Of a stretch of 12,860 nt of DNA, positions 1 to 5,878 are shown one piece after another (the stretch's first letter is position 1; each line of letters opens with the position of its first letter). Position numbers and translations under genes: made by a program. Origin of the DNA: Solirubrobacterales bacterium (GTDB lineage: Bacteria > Actinomycetota > Thermoleophilia > Solirubrobacterales > Solirubrobacteraceae). The notes below the pieces were generated by a model. It ran no database searches. It saw only the letters and a list, made by a program, of their open reading frames with translations, and was not told the DNA's origin. The DNA lies in contig QHBV01000297.1 in assembly GCA_003244035.1 (NCBI GenBank), positions 1 through 12,860 on the forward strand, in the 5' to 3' direction.

Positions 1-318
1 TCGCTGACCGAGGAGGCGGAGGCCATCGGGTGGTACGAGCAGCGGTTGGCGCTCGAGCCCGACGCCGTGGCGCGTGCGGTGATGAGCAACGCGATCGGCG
101 AGGAGTACAAGCACTTCAGCATGGACCTCGAGTTCCTGCTGCGCCAGAAGCCGGAGTGGCGCGAGATCGCCCAGGGCATCCTCTTCCAGAAGGGCGACAT
201 CGTCGAGCATGGCGAAGCGGCCGAGGCGGCCGCGGATGACGATCCTCCGGCGGTGGAGGCGCCGCCGGACGGATCGATCTCGCTCGGCATCGGCAGCCTG
301 AAGGGAGGGGGCCTGTGA
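1..318 (+). CDS. Encapsulated ferritin-like protein (EncFtn), encapsulin cargo, 5' end missing
   Basis: Only the last 105 codons are in the window; the reading frame is open from base 1 and stops with TGA at 316-318. The visible part matches from memory the Rhodospirillum rubrum EncFtn family: a helix with TEEAEAIGWY (window residues 3-12), a second helix with EEYKH (34-38), then a WREIAQGILF-like segment. By that alignment Glu5, Tyr12, Glu35 and His38 correspond to the ferroxidase-centre ligands E32, Y39, E62, H65, and Glu4 and Glu7 to the entry-site acids, so the iron centre looks intact. EncFtn forms a ring-shaped decamer that oxidises Fe(II) inside an encapsulin shell. After an acidic Ala/Asp/Pro linker the protein ends in DGSISLGIGSLKGGGL, which resembles the cargo-loading peptides that dock on the inner shell wall. 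It overlaps the shell gene by 4 bases. A TTG at 46 would be a false start because the conserved first helix lies upstream. Family call is confident; ligand numbering is from recall. Confidence 0.93.
   Translation, partial: SLTEEAEAIGWYEQRLALEPDAVARAVMSNAIGEEYKHFSMDLEFLLRQKPEWREIAQGILFQKGDIVEHGEAAEAAADDDPPAVEAPPDGSISLGIGSLKGGGL
301..317 (+). promoter_or_regulatory. Ribosome binding site and GTG start of the shell gene, inside the cargo-tail codons
   Basis: AAGGGAGGGGG at 301-311 is a strong Shine-Dalgarno sequence; its AGGGAGG core (302-308) ends 6 bases before the GTG at 315-317. The same bases are the Lys-Gly-Gly-Gly codons of the cargo-loading tail, and the GTGA at 315-318 holds both the shell start and the cargo stop. 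The site decides the shell start and implies translational coupling. Confidence 0.85.
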
Positions 319-1127
319 ATGAGAGCCATCTGCTGCGTTCCCACGGCCCGATCACCTCGGCTGGATGGGGACTCTTGGACCAGGAGGCGCGTGAGCGACT
401 CACCTTCGCGCTGGCGGCGAGACGGCTCGTCGACTTCTCCGGTCCGCACGGGTGGGAGCACTCGGCCACGAACCTCGGACGGACCGAGGCGGTCGCCGGC
501 GCGCCATGTGACGGTGTCACGGCCCTACGTCGTCGGGTCCTGCCGCTGGCCGAGGTGCGCGCGCCGTTCACGGTCTCACGCCAGGAGCTGCGCGCCGCCG
601 ACCGCGGGGCGCAGGACGTGGACCTCGACGACCTGGCCGCGGCCGCGCGGAACCTTGCGGTGAACGAAAACACGGCGGTCTTCCATGGCTGGTCAGAAGC
701 TGGGATGCAAGGGATAACCGAGGCCTCGCCGCACCCCGAGATCCCACGGGGGGCCAACTTCGAGGAATATCCCAGCCACGTCGCCAGAGCGGTCGCGCTG
801 CTGCGGCGGGGGGGGATCGGCGGACCGTACGGGCTGGCGCTAGGCGCCGAGGACCACACCGCCGTGATCGAGACCACCGAACACGGCGGCTACCCGCTGC
901 TGGACCACCTGCGCAAGATCCTGGGGGGGCCGATCGTGTGGTCCCCGGGTGTCCGCGGCGCGATCGTGTTGAGCCAGCGTGGAGGGGACTTCCTGTTCGA
1001 ATCCGGTCAGGACCTCGCCGTGGGCTACGCCCACCACGACGCCGACAGCGTCTATCTCTATATAGAGGAGTCCTTCAGCTTCCGAGTCGCCACGCCGGAA
1101 GCCGCGGTGGCGCTCGTACCCGCCTAG
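315..1127 (+). CDS. Encapsulin shell protein (family 1, linocin-M18/HK97 fold)
   Basis: A complete 270-residue protein of normal length for family 1 encapsulins, which self-assemble into icosahedral cytoplasmic compartments. Family hallmarks are visible in order: N-terminal SHGPITSAGWGLLDQEA (9-25), the N-arm and E-loop region, LPLAEVRAPFTV (76-87), NENTAVFHGW (117-126), GIGGPYGLAL (167-176), the pocket loop, and C-terminal GGDFLFESGQDLAVGY (223-238) followed by EESFSFRVATPEAAV (251-265). Start GTG at 315 is fixed by the Shine-Dalgarno sequence at 302-308 and the 4-base overlap with the ferritin cargo gene. With that cargo the particle should act as an iron store or oxidative-stress buffer (inference from EncFtn systems). 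In Thermotoga maritima encapsulin a Trp (W87 by recall) stacks a flavin; the aligned residue here is Gln90, so flavin binding is doubtful. The gene has unusual G runs (eight at 808-815, seven at 923-929), but the frame reads through intact. Confidence 0.96.
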   Translation: MNESHLLRSHGPITSAGWGLLDQEARERLTFALAARRLVDFSGPHGWEHSATNLGRTEAVAGAPCDGVTALRRRVLPLAEVRAPFTVSRQELRAADRGAQDVDLDDLAAAARNLAVNENTAVFHGWSEAGMQGITEASPHPEIPRGANFEEYPSHVARAVALLRRGGIGGPYGLALGAEDHTAVIETTEHGGYPLLDHLRKILGGPIVWSPGVRGAIVLSQRGGDFLFESGQDLAVGYAHHDADSVYLYIEESFSFRVATPEAAVALVPA

Positions 1128-1141
1128 CTACCGCGGGTACG
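1115..1141. terminator. Hairpin between convergent genes, candidate bidirectional terminator
   Basis: CGTACCCGC (1115-1123) and GCGGGTACG (1133-1141) are perfect inverted repeats: a 9-bp stem with a 9-base loop. The loop contains the encapsulin stop TAG (1125-1127), and the right arm ends one base before the response-regulator stop at 1142. Neither side has a T run, so intrinsic termination would be of the non-canonical kind sometimes proposed for actinobacteria. The structure is seen directly; the function is inferred. Confidence 0.45.
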
Positions 1142-1759
1142 TCACGTCAACAGCCCCAGCCGCTGGGCGCGCTGCACCGCCTCGATCCTGTTGCGCACGC
1201 CGAGCTTGCGGTACACGGCGCTCGTGTGCTCCTTGATCGTGTGCTTGGAGAGATGGAGGGTCCCGGCGATCTCCGGGTTGGTTGACCCCGATGCCATCAG
1301 CTCGAGCACCGCTCGCTCGCGATCCGACAGGCCCAGCGCACCCGGCTGGTCGTGGCGGTCGAACATCGTCTTGCCGAGCCCGACCAGGCGCACAGCGCTC
1401 GCGATTCGCCGCGCCGGCCAGTCCTTGTAGGCGAATCCGGACGCGCCCGCCGCGCGCGCCGCTTGCGGCGAGATCTCGCCCGCGCCCGAGATCAGCAGCA
1501 CGCGGATCGCCGGCTCCGCCGCGCGGAGCTGCTCGCAGATCTCGGCGCCCGACTCCTCGCCGATGAACAGGTCGACGAGGGCCACGTGTGGCTGGTAGCG
1601 CCTCGCCAGCGAGATCGCCTCCTCCCCGGTGTGGGCGCTCAGGCAGCGCTCCACCCACGGCTGCTGGGTCAGCATCAAGCGGAATCCCCAGTGCACGACG
1701 TCGTGGTCGTCGACGACCAGGACGCTCAGCCGCTCGGGGCTGCGCTCCTCGTCAGTCAT
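1142..1759 (-). CDS. LuxR/NarL-family two-component response regulator
   Basis: 205 residues. The N-terminal receiver domain (about 11-125) has the acidic pocket VVDDHD (Asp17, Asp18), the probable phospho-acceptor Asp63 in VALVDLF, Ser91 at the switch position and Lys112 in FAYKDW. A short linker leads to a C-terminal LuxR helix-turn-helix (about 143-205): LSDRERAVLELMASGSTNPEIAGTLHLSKHTIKEHTSAVYRKLG. When phosphorylated by its partner it should dimerise and bind promoter DNA; targets cannot be read from the sequence. Its ATG lies inside the last codons of the histidine kinase gene (8-base overlap), so the two are a translationally coupled pair. It is the last gene of a six-gene operon and runs convergently into the encapsulin gene, 14 bases apart. 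The residues flanking the phospho-Asp (DLFIGEESG) differ from the common D-x-x-M-P pattern, but all key residues are present. Confidence 0.95.
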   Translation of the reverse strand: MTDEERSPERLSVLVVDDHDVVHWGFRLMLTQQPWVERCLSAHTGEEAISLARRYQPHVALVDLFIGEESGAEICEQLRAAEPAIRVLLISGAGEISPQAARAAGASGFAYKDWPARRIASAVRLVGLGKTMFDRHDQPGALGLSDRERAVLELMASGSTNPEIAGTLHLSKHTIKEHTSAVYRKLGVRNRIEAVQRAQRLGLLT

Positions 1760-2891
1760 CGTGCGGGACTACGAGACGCACCTGCCACGTGCCCAGGTCG
1801 CGCTCGCCGAACTCGACCACACCCCCGCTCTGCAGCGCCTCGAGCGCCGCCAGCCGGAGCCCCATGCCCGCCTGTCGCTGGTGGCCCATGACCCCGTCGT
1901 TGGCTACCTCGAGCACGAACGCGCCGTCCAGGCGTCCGACCCGAACGCTGACGCGGGTCGGACTGGCGTGCCTGTGCGCGTTGCGGACCGCCTCGGCCAG
2001 CACCGACTGGGCCAGTGGCTCGAGGCTCGCCGGGACGTCGCCCTCGCCGCCGGACTCGAGCGTCACCCCGAGGTCGGGGTGCACGCGCGCGAGCCGGTCG
2101 ACCTCGGCGAGGAAGGTCGTCCTGGTAGCGCGCGGGGCGCGTCCCAGCGGGCGCTGCAGCGCGCTACGCAGGTCGGCCAGCGCGACCTGGGTCTCGCTCG
2201 CGCAGCGCACGCGGGCGTCGGCTGGCAGGTCCCCATCTCCGTCGAGCGCCATCGAGACGCCGAACAGGCGCTGGATCACGCCCTCGTGGATCTCGCGCGC
2301 GAGGTCGATGCGCTGCTCGAGCGCGCGCGCCTTCTCGGCAGCGGTCGCGACGATCCGCGCGACCGAGGCCAGCGCGGCCGCCTTGCCGAGCGTCCACAGC
2401 AGTCCCCGCTCGGCGTCGTCGAGCGGCGGAGCCGACATCAGGCGGTCGGTGAGGATCACGCCGACCGCGCGCCCCCCCGCCGTCATCGGCGTGCACACGA
2501 GCCGCGCCGGCTCGGACACGAGTGCCGCGTACTCGTCGGATACCTGGCCGCTGAGATCGCCGACAACCTCGACGACCTTGTCCTCCCGCAGTGCCCTGGC
2601 CGTGATCGGCGCCGACTCGACCGTCACATGGGCACCGGCGAACTGCTCGAGGTCCATCCCGTGCGCGCCGGCGGCGCGCACCCGCCGGCGCGCACTGTCA
2701 TAAAGGAAGATGACCGCGCGGCGCATCCGTGCGAGCCGGCAGATCGCGTCGCACAACCGGTCGTAGAAACCGTCGCCGGTGGAGGCTCCCTCCTCGGACT
2801 GCGCGAGCACCTCGACGAACAGCTCGAGCGCCTCGATGCTCACGCCCTCCGTGGAGGCGGAGGCACCGGTCGCCGCGCCGCCTTCATTCAT
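1752..2891 (-). CDS. Soluble GAF-domain sensor histidine kinase (HisKA_3 type)
   Basis: 379 residues with no hydrophobic span long enough for a membrane helix, so probably cytoplasmic. A GAF-like sensor domain occupies about residues 20-180, then a helix leads to the dimerisation/phospho-acceptor segment DLAREIHEGVIQRLFG with His202. The C-terminal ATPase domain shows the N box (LAEAVRNAHRHA, Asn304), a G1-like VANDG (329-333, Asp332) and GMGLRLAALEAL (342-353). The HxxVIQRLF form resembles actinobacterial kinases of the DevS/DosT group; the acidic residue after His is Glu, common in this family. The GAF ligand cannot be predicted: no haem or cysteine motif stands out, though Cys47, Cys51 and Cys133 lie in the domain. 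It autophosphorylates and passes phosphate to the overlapping response regulator. It begins 10 bases after the zinc-ribbon gene, which places it in the FabH/carboxyltransferase operon. I see no good Shine-Dalgarno sequence, so it probably depends on upstream translation. Confidence 0.93.
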   Translation of the reverse strand: MNEGGAATGASASTEGVSIEALELFVEVLAQSEEGASTGDGFYDRLCDAICRLARMRRAVIFLYDSARRRVRAAGAHGMDLEQFAGAHVTVESAPITARALREDKVVEVVGDLSGQVSDEYAALVSEPARLVCTPMTAGGRAVGVILTDRLMSAPPLDDAERGLLWTLGKAAALASVARIVATAAEKARALEQRIDLAREIHEGVIQRLFGVSMALDGDGDLPADARVRCASETQVALADLRSALQRPLGRAPRATRTTFLAEVDRLARVHPDLGVTLESGGEGDVPASLEPLAQSVLAEAVRNAHRHASPTRVSVRVGRLDGAFVLEVANDGVMGHQRQAGMGLRLAALEALQSGGVVEFGERDLGTWQVRLVVPHDD

Positions 2892-2901
2892 GGCCGCGCG
2901 C

Positions 2902-3141
2902 CTACAGCGGGCGGACAGCCATCAACCCAAGTCTCAATGCCTGGTATTGCGTCACGTAGACGCGCCAGTGCTCCTCGCAGCGACCGCATGTGCATTCCAC
3001 CGATGGATCGTACCCGTCGGCTTCCAGCTCCCAGCTCACGTCGTCTGTGCGCAGGCAGATCGGGCAGGCAAGCGAGGCGAGCACGAGCTCGTCGCAGTCA
3101 TCGGTGCGAAAGCGGGCAGTGTCGGCGAGCGCGACGATCAC
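2902..3141 (-). CDS. Small cysteine-rich, zinc-ribbon-like protein of unknown function
   Basis: 79 residues starting at GTG. It carries CPIC (Cys26, Cys29) and, about 20 residues later, CTCGRC (Cys50, Cys52, Cys55) followed by His58, the spacing expected of a small zinc ribbon; Cys16 is extra. It is acidic in its first half and ends in YVTQYQALRLGLMAVRPL. Evidence that it is real: the GTGA overlap with the stop of the upstream 65-residue gene, the paired Cys motifs, and a 10-base distance to the kinase gene downstream. Such proteins bind nucleic acid or partner proteins or act as metal or redox switches; which applies here cannot be told. I do not recognise a named family. Its place between metabolic enzymes and a sensor kinase suggests an accessory or regulatory role, which is inference. 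Confidence 0.7.
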   Translation of the reverse strand: MIVALADTARFRTDDCDELVLASLACPICLRTDDVSWELEADGYDPSVECTCGRCEEHWRVYVTQYQALRLGLMAVRPL

Positions 3142-3335
3142 GCCGCAAAAGCCTCGATTCGGGCGATCTGCCGCTTGCCCCAGCGGCTGCGGCTGGCGAA
3201 GGTCAGCAGCTGCTCGAGGTAGCGCGCCAGCAGCTCCATCGCGGTGAACCCAGTCCTTAGCCGGATCGCATCGCCGGCATCGCGCTCACGTTCGTGACCG
3301 GCATCGCGCCCACGTTCGCGGCCGGCTGTCCTCAT
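3138..3335 (-). CDS. 65-residue basic protein of unknown function in the fabH-carboxyltransferase operon
   Basis: The ATG at 3335-3333 overlaps the carboxyltransferase stop as ATGA, and the TGA at 3140-3138 overlaps the next start as GTGA, so the gene is chained by 4-base overlaps on both sides. The N-terminal third is charged and repetitive (RERGRDAG then HERERDAG, residues 6-21) and is encoded by an imperfect 24-bp tandem repeat. The C-terminal part, MELLARYLEQLLTFASRSRW followed by GKRQIARIEAFAA, should form an amphipathic helix ending in a basic patch. In actinobacteria a small gene after a carboxyltransferase is often the epsilon subunit of acyl-CoA carboxylase; length and position fit, but I do not see that family's sequence pattern, so I leave it unnamed. 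A shorter product from the internal ATG at residue 33 is possible. Likely real because of the two overlaps; function unknown. Confidence 0.6.
   Translation of the reverse strand: MRTAGRERGRDAGHERERDAGDAIRLRTGFTAMELLARYLEQLLTFASRSRWGKRQIARIEAFAA
3274..3321. repeat. Imperfect 24-bp tandem repeat, two copies
   Basis: Copies at 3274-3297 and 3298-3321 both begin CCGGCATCGCGC and continue with CACGTTCG; they differ at only a few positions. On the minus strand they encode two 8-residue units, RERGRDAG and HERERDAG, in the 65-residue protein. Because the period is a multiple of 3, copy-number change would keep the frame. Confidence 0.75.
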
Positions 3336-4750
3336 CCAGCCCCTTTGAAGGACCGCAGCGCCCACACGAGGCGGGCCCGGGTGTCCGAGGAGGCGATCAG
3401 CTCGTCGACGTGTCCATCGCCGGCGGCGACCTGCGGGCATAGGTGCTGATCGGCGTAGTCGGAGGCCAACTGGTCGCGCACCACTTCCGGATCGTCGGCC
3501 GCGGCGAGCGCTCGCCGATGGATGATCCCCACCGCGGGCTTGGCCCCCATCACGCCCATCTCGGCCTGCGGCCACGCGAACACGTAATCGGCCCCGAGCT
3601 CCTTGGAGTTCATCGTGATGAAGGCGCCCCCGAACGCCTTGCGCAGGATCACCGTGAAGCGCGGTACGGTCGCCTCGGCGAAGGCGTGCACAAGCGTCGC
3701 GCCGAAGTGGATCACACCCGCGCCCTCCTGTCGCGTGCCCGGCATGTAGCCGGGGGTGTCGACCAGCACGACCAGCGGGATCCCGTACGCGTTGCACTTG
3801 GAGACGAAGCGGGCGCCCTTGTGCGAGCTGGCTGCGGTCAATACGCCGCCGAGATAGCGCGGCTGATTGGCGATCACGCCGACCGTGCGGCCGTCGATTC
3901 GCGCCAGCCCGGTCACGAGGTTACGCGCCCAGCCGGCGGCGATCTCGAGCATCTCGCCGCCGTCGACGACGCAGCGGACCACGTCGCGGATGTCGTATAC
4001 GCGGCGCGCCTGGGATGGGACGTACACGCCCGGGTCACGTCCGTTGCACGCACGGGGTACCGCCAGTGGCGGCCGCTCGTCGCGGTGAGAAGGAAGGTAG
4101 CCGAGCAGGTCCCGCGCCAGGTGCGCGGCGTCGCGCACGGTCGGAGTGACGAAATGGCACACGCCGTTGCGCTCGTGCACGCGCTGGCCGCCGAGCTCGG
4201 CCGCGGTCACGTCCTCGCCGAGTGCCTCGCGAACGACACTGGGACCGGTCAGGAACATGCTCGAGCCCTCGGTCATCACAATCCAGTCGGTCAGCGCGGG
4301 CGCGTACGCACCGCCGCCCGCCGACAGGCCGGTGATGATCGAGATCTGCGGCACCTTTTCGGAGAGCTGCACGGTTCGGTGGAAGATCTGCGCATAGCCG
4401 CCGAGGGCTGCCATGCCCTCCTGCATGCGGGCGCCACCGGAGGCGACGAAGCCGACGACCGGGGCGCGGGCGCGACCCGCGAGCTCGAGCACGCGGACGA
4501 TCGTGTTCGCATGCGCCTCGCCGAGTGAGCCGCCCACGTAGCTAGCGTCCTGGGCGTAGCAGAACACCGGGCGTCCGTCGACGAGCCCGGAGCCGCCCAC
4601 CACGCCGTCGCCGCTGCGCGCCTTCTCTCCCATCACCGGCGAGCGCACCTCGGAGCGAATCACGTGCAGCGATCCCTCGTCACAGAGCGCCTGCAGGCGC
4701 TCGAGCGGAGAGAGCCGGACGACTTCGGGCTCTGCCAGTGCGACGCTCAC
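3332..4750 (-). CDS. Acyl-CoA carboxylase carboxyltransferase (beta) subunit, PccB/AccD type
   Basis: 472 residues from the GTG at 4750, which overlaps the upstream stop as GTGA and has a G6 run as Shine-Dalgarno; an in-frame GTG at 4762 would add four residues with a 16-base overlap and is less likely. Two crotonase-like halves are visible. The N-terminal half has GGSGLVDGRPV, GGARMQEGMAALGGYAQIF (105-123) and the oxyanion-hole loop GLSAGGGAY (141-149). The C-terminal half has NQPRYLGGVL (295-304), VLVDTPGYMPGTRQEGAG (328-345), RKAFGGAF (370-377) and AWPQAEMGVMGAKPAV (392-407). The enzyme moves CO2 from carboxybiotin to an acyl-CoA such as acetyl- or propionyl-CoA. It is somewhat shorter than typical PccB (about 510-550). 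No biotin carboxylase or biotin carrier gene is in the window, so partners must be encoded elsewhere. The preceding FabH gene suggests supply of malonyl or methylmalonyl units; substrate not determined. Confidence 0.95.
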   Translation of the reverse strand: MSVALAEPEVVRLSPLERLQALCDEGSLHVIRSEVRSPVMGEKARSGDGVVGGSGLVDGRPVFCYAQDASYVGGSLGEAHANTIVRVLELAGRARAPVVGFVASGGARMQEGMAALGGYAQIFHRTVQLSEKVPQISIITGLSAGGGAYAPALTDWIVMTEGSSMFLTGPSVVREALGEDVTAAELGGQRVHERNGVCHFVTPTVRDAAHLARDLLGYLPSHRDERPPLAVPRACNGRDPGVYVPSQARRVYDIRDVVRCVVDGGEMLEIAAGWARNLVTGLARIDGRTVGVIANQPRYLGGVLTAASSHKGARFVSKCNAYGIPLVVLVDTPGYMPGTRQEGAGVIHFGATLVHAFAEATVPRFTVILRKAFGGAFITMNSKELGADYVFAWPQAEMGVMGAKPAVGIIHRRALAAADDPEVVRDQLASDYADQHLCPQVAAGDGHVDELIASSDTRARLVWALRSFKGAG

Positions 4751-5781
4751 GATGCCCCCCACTCAACCACCGTCGCACCCCAGGTGAAACCCGCGCCGAA
4801 CGCGCCGAGCAGCACCCTGTCGCCATCGCCCAGGCGTCCTTCGTCGTCGCTGAGGGCGAGCGCGAGTGGCAGCGTCGCGGCGGACGTGTTGCCGTAGTCG
4901 CCGATGCAGTCGACGACGCGCTCGGGCGGCAACCCGAGCTGCTCGCCGACGGCGGTCAGGATCCGCCCGTTGGCCTGGTGGTAGACGAACAGGTCGATCT
5001 CGTCGAGATCGACGCCGGCGGCGGCGGCGGCCTGCAGCGTCGACTCGGAGAGCTTGGACACCGCGGCCTTGAACGTCTCGTGACCCCGCATCCGGACCAC
5101 CGCCTCGTCACGGCGCACGACGATGTGCTCGGCCCCGGCGCCGTCGGCGCCCAGCACCACGGGCCCGATTCGTCCGGACCCACGGGTCGCGCAGAGCACC
5201 GCAGCGCCAGCTGCGTCCGCGAACACGGCCGCGGTCGAGCGATCGTCGGGGTCGGTGAGCCGCGACATGAAGTCCGCGCCGACCACTACCACGCAGCGCG
5301 CGCGGCGGGCCTCGATCTGCCCGCAGCCCACCGCCAGCGCGGACAGAAAGCCCGTGCACGCCGCGCCGATGTCGAACGCGCCGGCGCTGCGAGCGCCCAG
5401 CGCGTGCGCTACCAGCGGAGCCGCGTTGGGGAGGATCTCATCCGCGGTCGAGGTCGCGACCAGCACCAGGTCGACCTCCTCGGCACTTACATCTGCGCGC
5501 TTCAGCGCAATTCTCGCCGCCTGCGTCGCATGGTCAGCGAGGCGCTCGGCGGGCTCCGCCACGCGCCGCTCGCGAATCCCCGTGCGCCGCTCGATCCAGT
5601 CCTCGCCGACGCCAAGCCGCGCGCTGATGCTCGCGTTCGGGATGGTGGTCGCGGGCAGGCTCACCCCGACGGACGCGATCGCGGCCCCAATCCCGACCGG
5701 AGTAGAGCCGATCGGGGCGAGCGGCGCAGCTGTCTCGGAGTCCACGAACAGGAGATCATCGGTCCTGGCTGTAGCGGTCAT
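4747..5781 (-). CDS. fabH: 3-oxoacyl-ACP synthase III (FabH-type KAS III)
   Basis: 344 residues with the complete Cys-His-Asn triad of ketoacyl synthase III: Cys142 in GAACTGFLSAL, His268 in VYHQANGRI and Asn298 in GNTSAATLP. Other family marks are EDWIERRTGIRERR (60-73), DLVLVATSTAD (104-114), ADAAGAAVL (188-196) and GAFGAGFTWGATVVEW near the end. FabH-type enzymes condense an acyl-CoA with malonyl-ACP to start fatty-acid chains; some relatives work in polyketide or other special pathways. Start chosen at ATG 5781: a TTGGCA -35-like box, 17-base spacer and weak -10 lie just upstream and no Shine-Dalgarno sequence is seen, consistent with a leaderless message. About 28 residues precede the usual start of the fold (VGIGAAIASVGV), an odd extension of unknown meaning. 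It is the first gene of the minus-strand operon and overlaps the carboxyltransferase by GTGA. Housekeeping versus specialised role is not decidable here. Confidence 0.93.
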   Translation of the reverse strand: MTATARTDDLLFVDSETAAPLAPIGSTPVGIGAAIASVGVSLPATTIPNASISARLGVGEDWIERRTGIRERRVAEPAERLADHATQAARIALKRADVSAEEVDLVLVATSTADEILPNAAPLVAHALGARSAGAFDIGAACTGFLSALAVGCGQIEARRARCVVVVGADFMSRLTDPDDRSTAAVFADAAGAAVLCATRGSGRIGPVVLGADGAGAEHIVVRRDEAVVRMRGHETFKAAVSKLSESTLQAAAAAGVDLDEIDLFVYHQANGRILTAVGEQLGLPPERVVDCIGDYGNTSAATLPLALALSDDEGRLGDGDRVLLGAFGAGFTWGATVVEWGAS

Positions 5782-5817
5782 ATCGGACACACTCGCGGAC
5801 CCAAGTGGCGATGCCAA
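5782..5817 (-). promoter_or_regulatory. Putative promoter of the fabH operon
   Basis: Reading the minus strand, TTGGCA (5817-5812, five of six matches to TTGACA) is followed after 17 bases by GAGTGT (5794-5789), a poor -10 that keeps only the A and final T. Seven bases then separate it from the ATG, so the transcript would be leaderless or nearly so. The remaining gap to 5878 holds only a short GCGGC/GCCGC inverted repeat (5852-5866) just downstream of the dienelactone hydrolase stop. Confidence 0.35.
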
Positions 5818-5878
5818 CCATCTGGCGCCGCTAACCCGACAGGCGGGGGGTGCGGCTATCCGCCGCCCCGCGGCACCG

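Noticed and set aside
1629..3260. Open plus-strand frame of 543 codons across the kinase and zinc-ribbon genes
   Set aside because: Antisense shadow: Arg/His/Pro-rich with no family pattern, while the minus strand encodes clear domains.
3138..3335. Acyl-CoA carboxylase epsilon subunit
   Set aside because: Position and size fit, but the sequence pattern I know for that family is not visible; left as unknown.
5852..5866. GCGGC/GCCGC inverted repeat as terminator after the hydrolase gene
   Set aside because: Only a 5-bp stem in GC-rich DNA without a T run; expected by chance.
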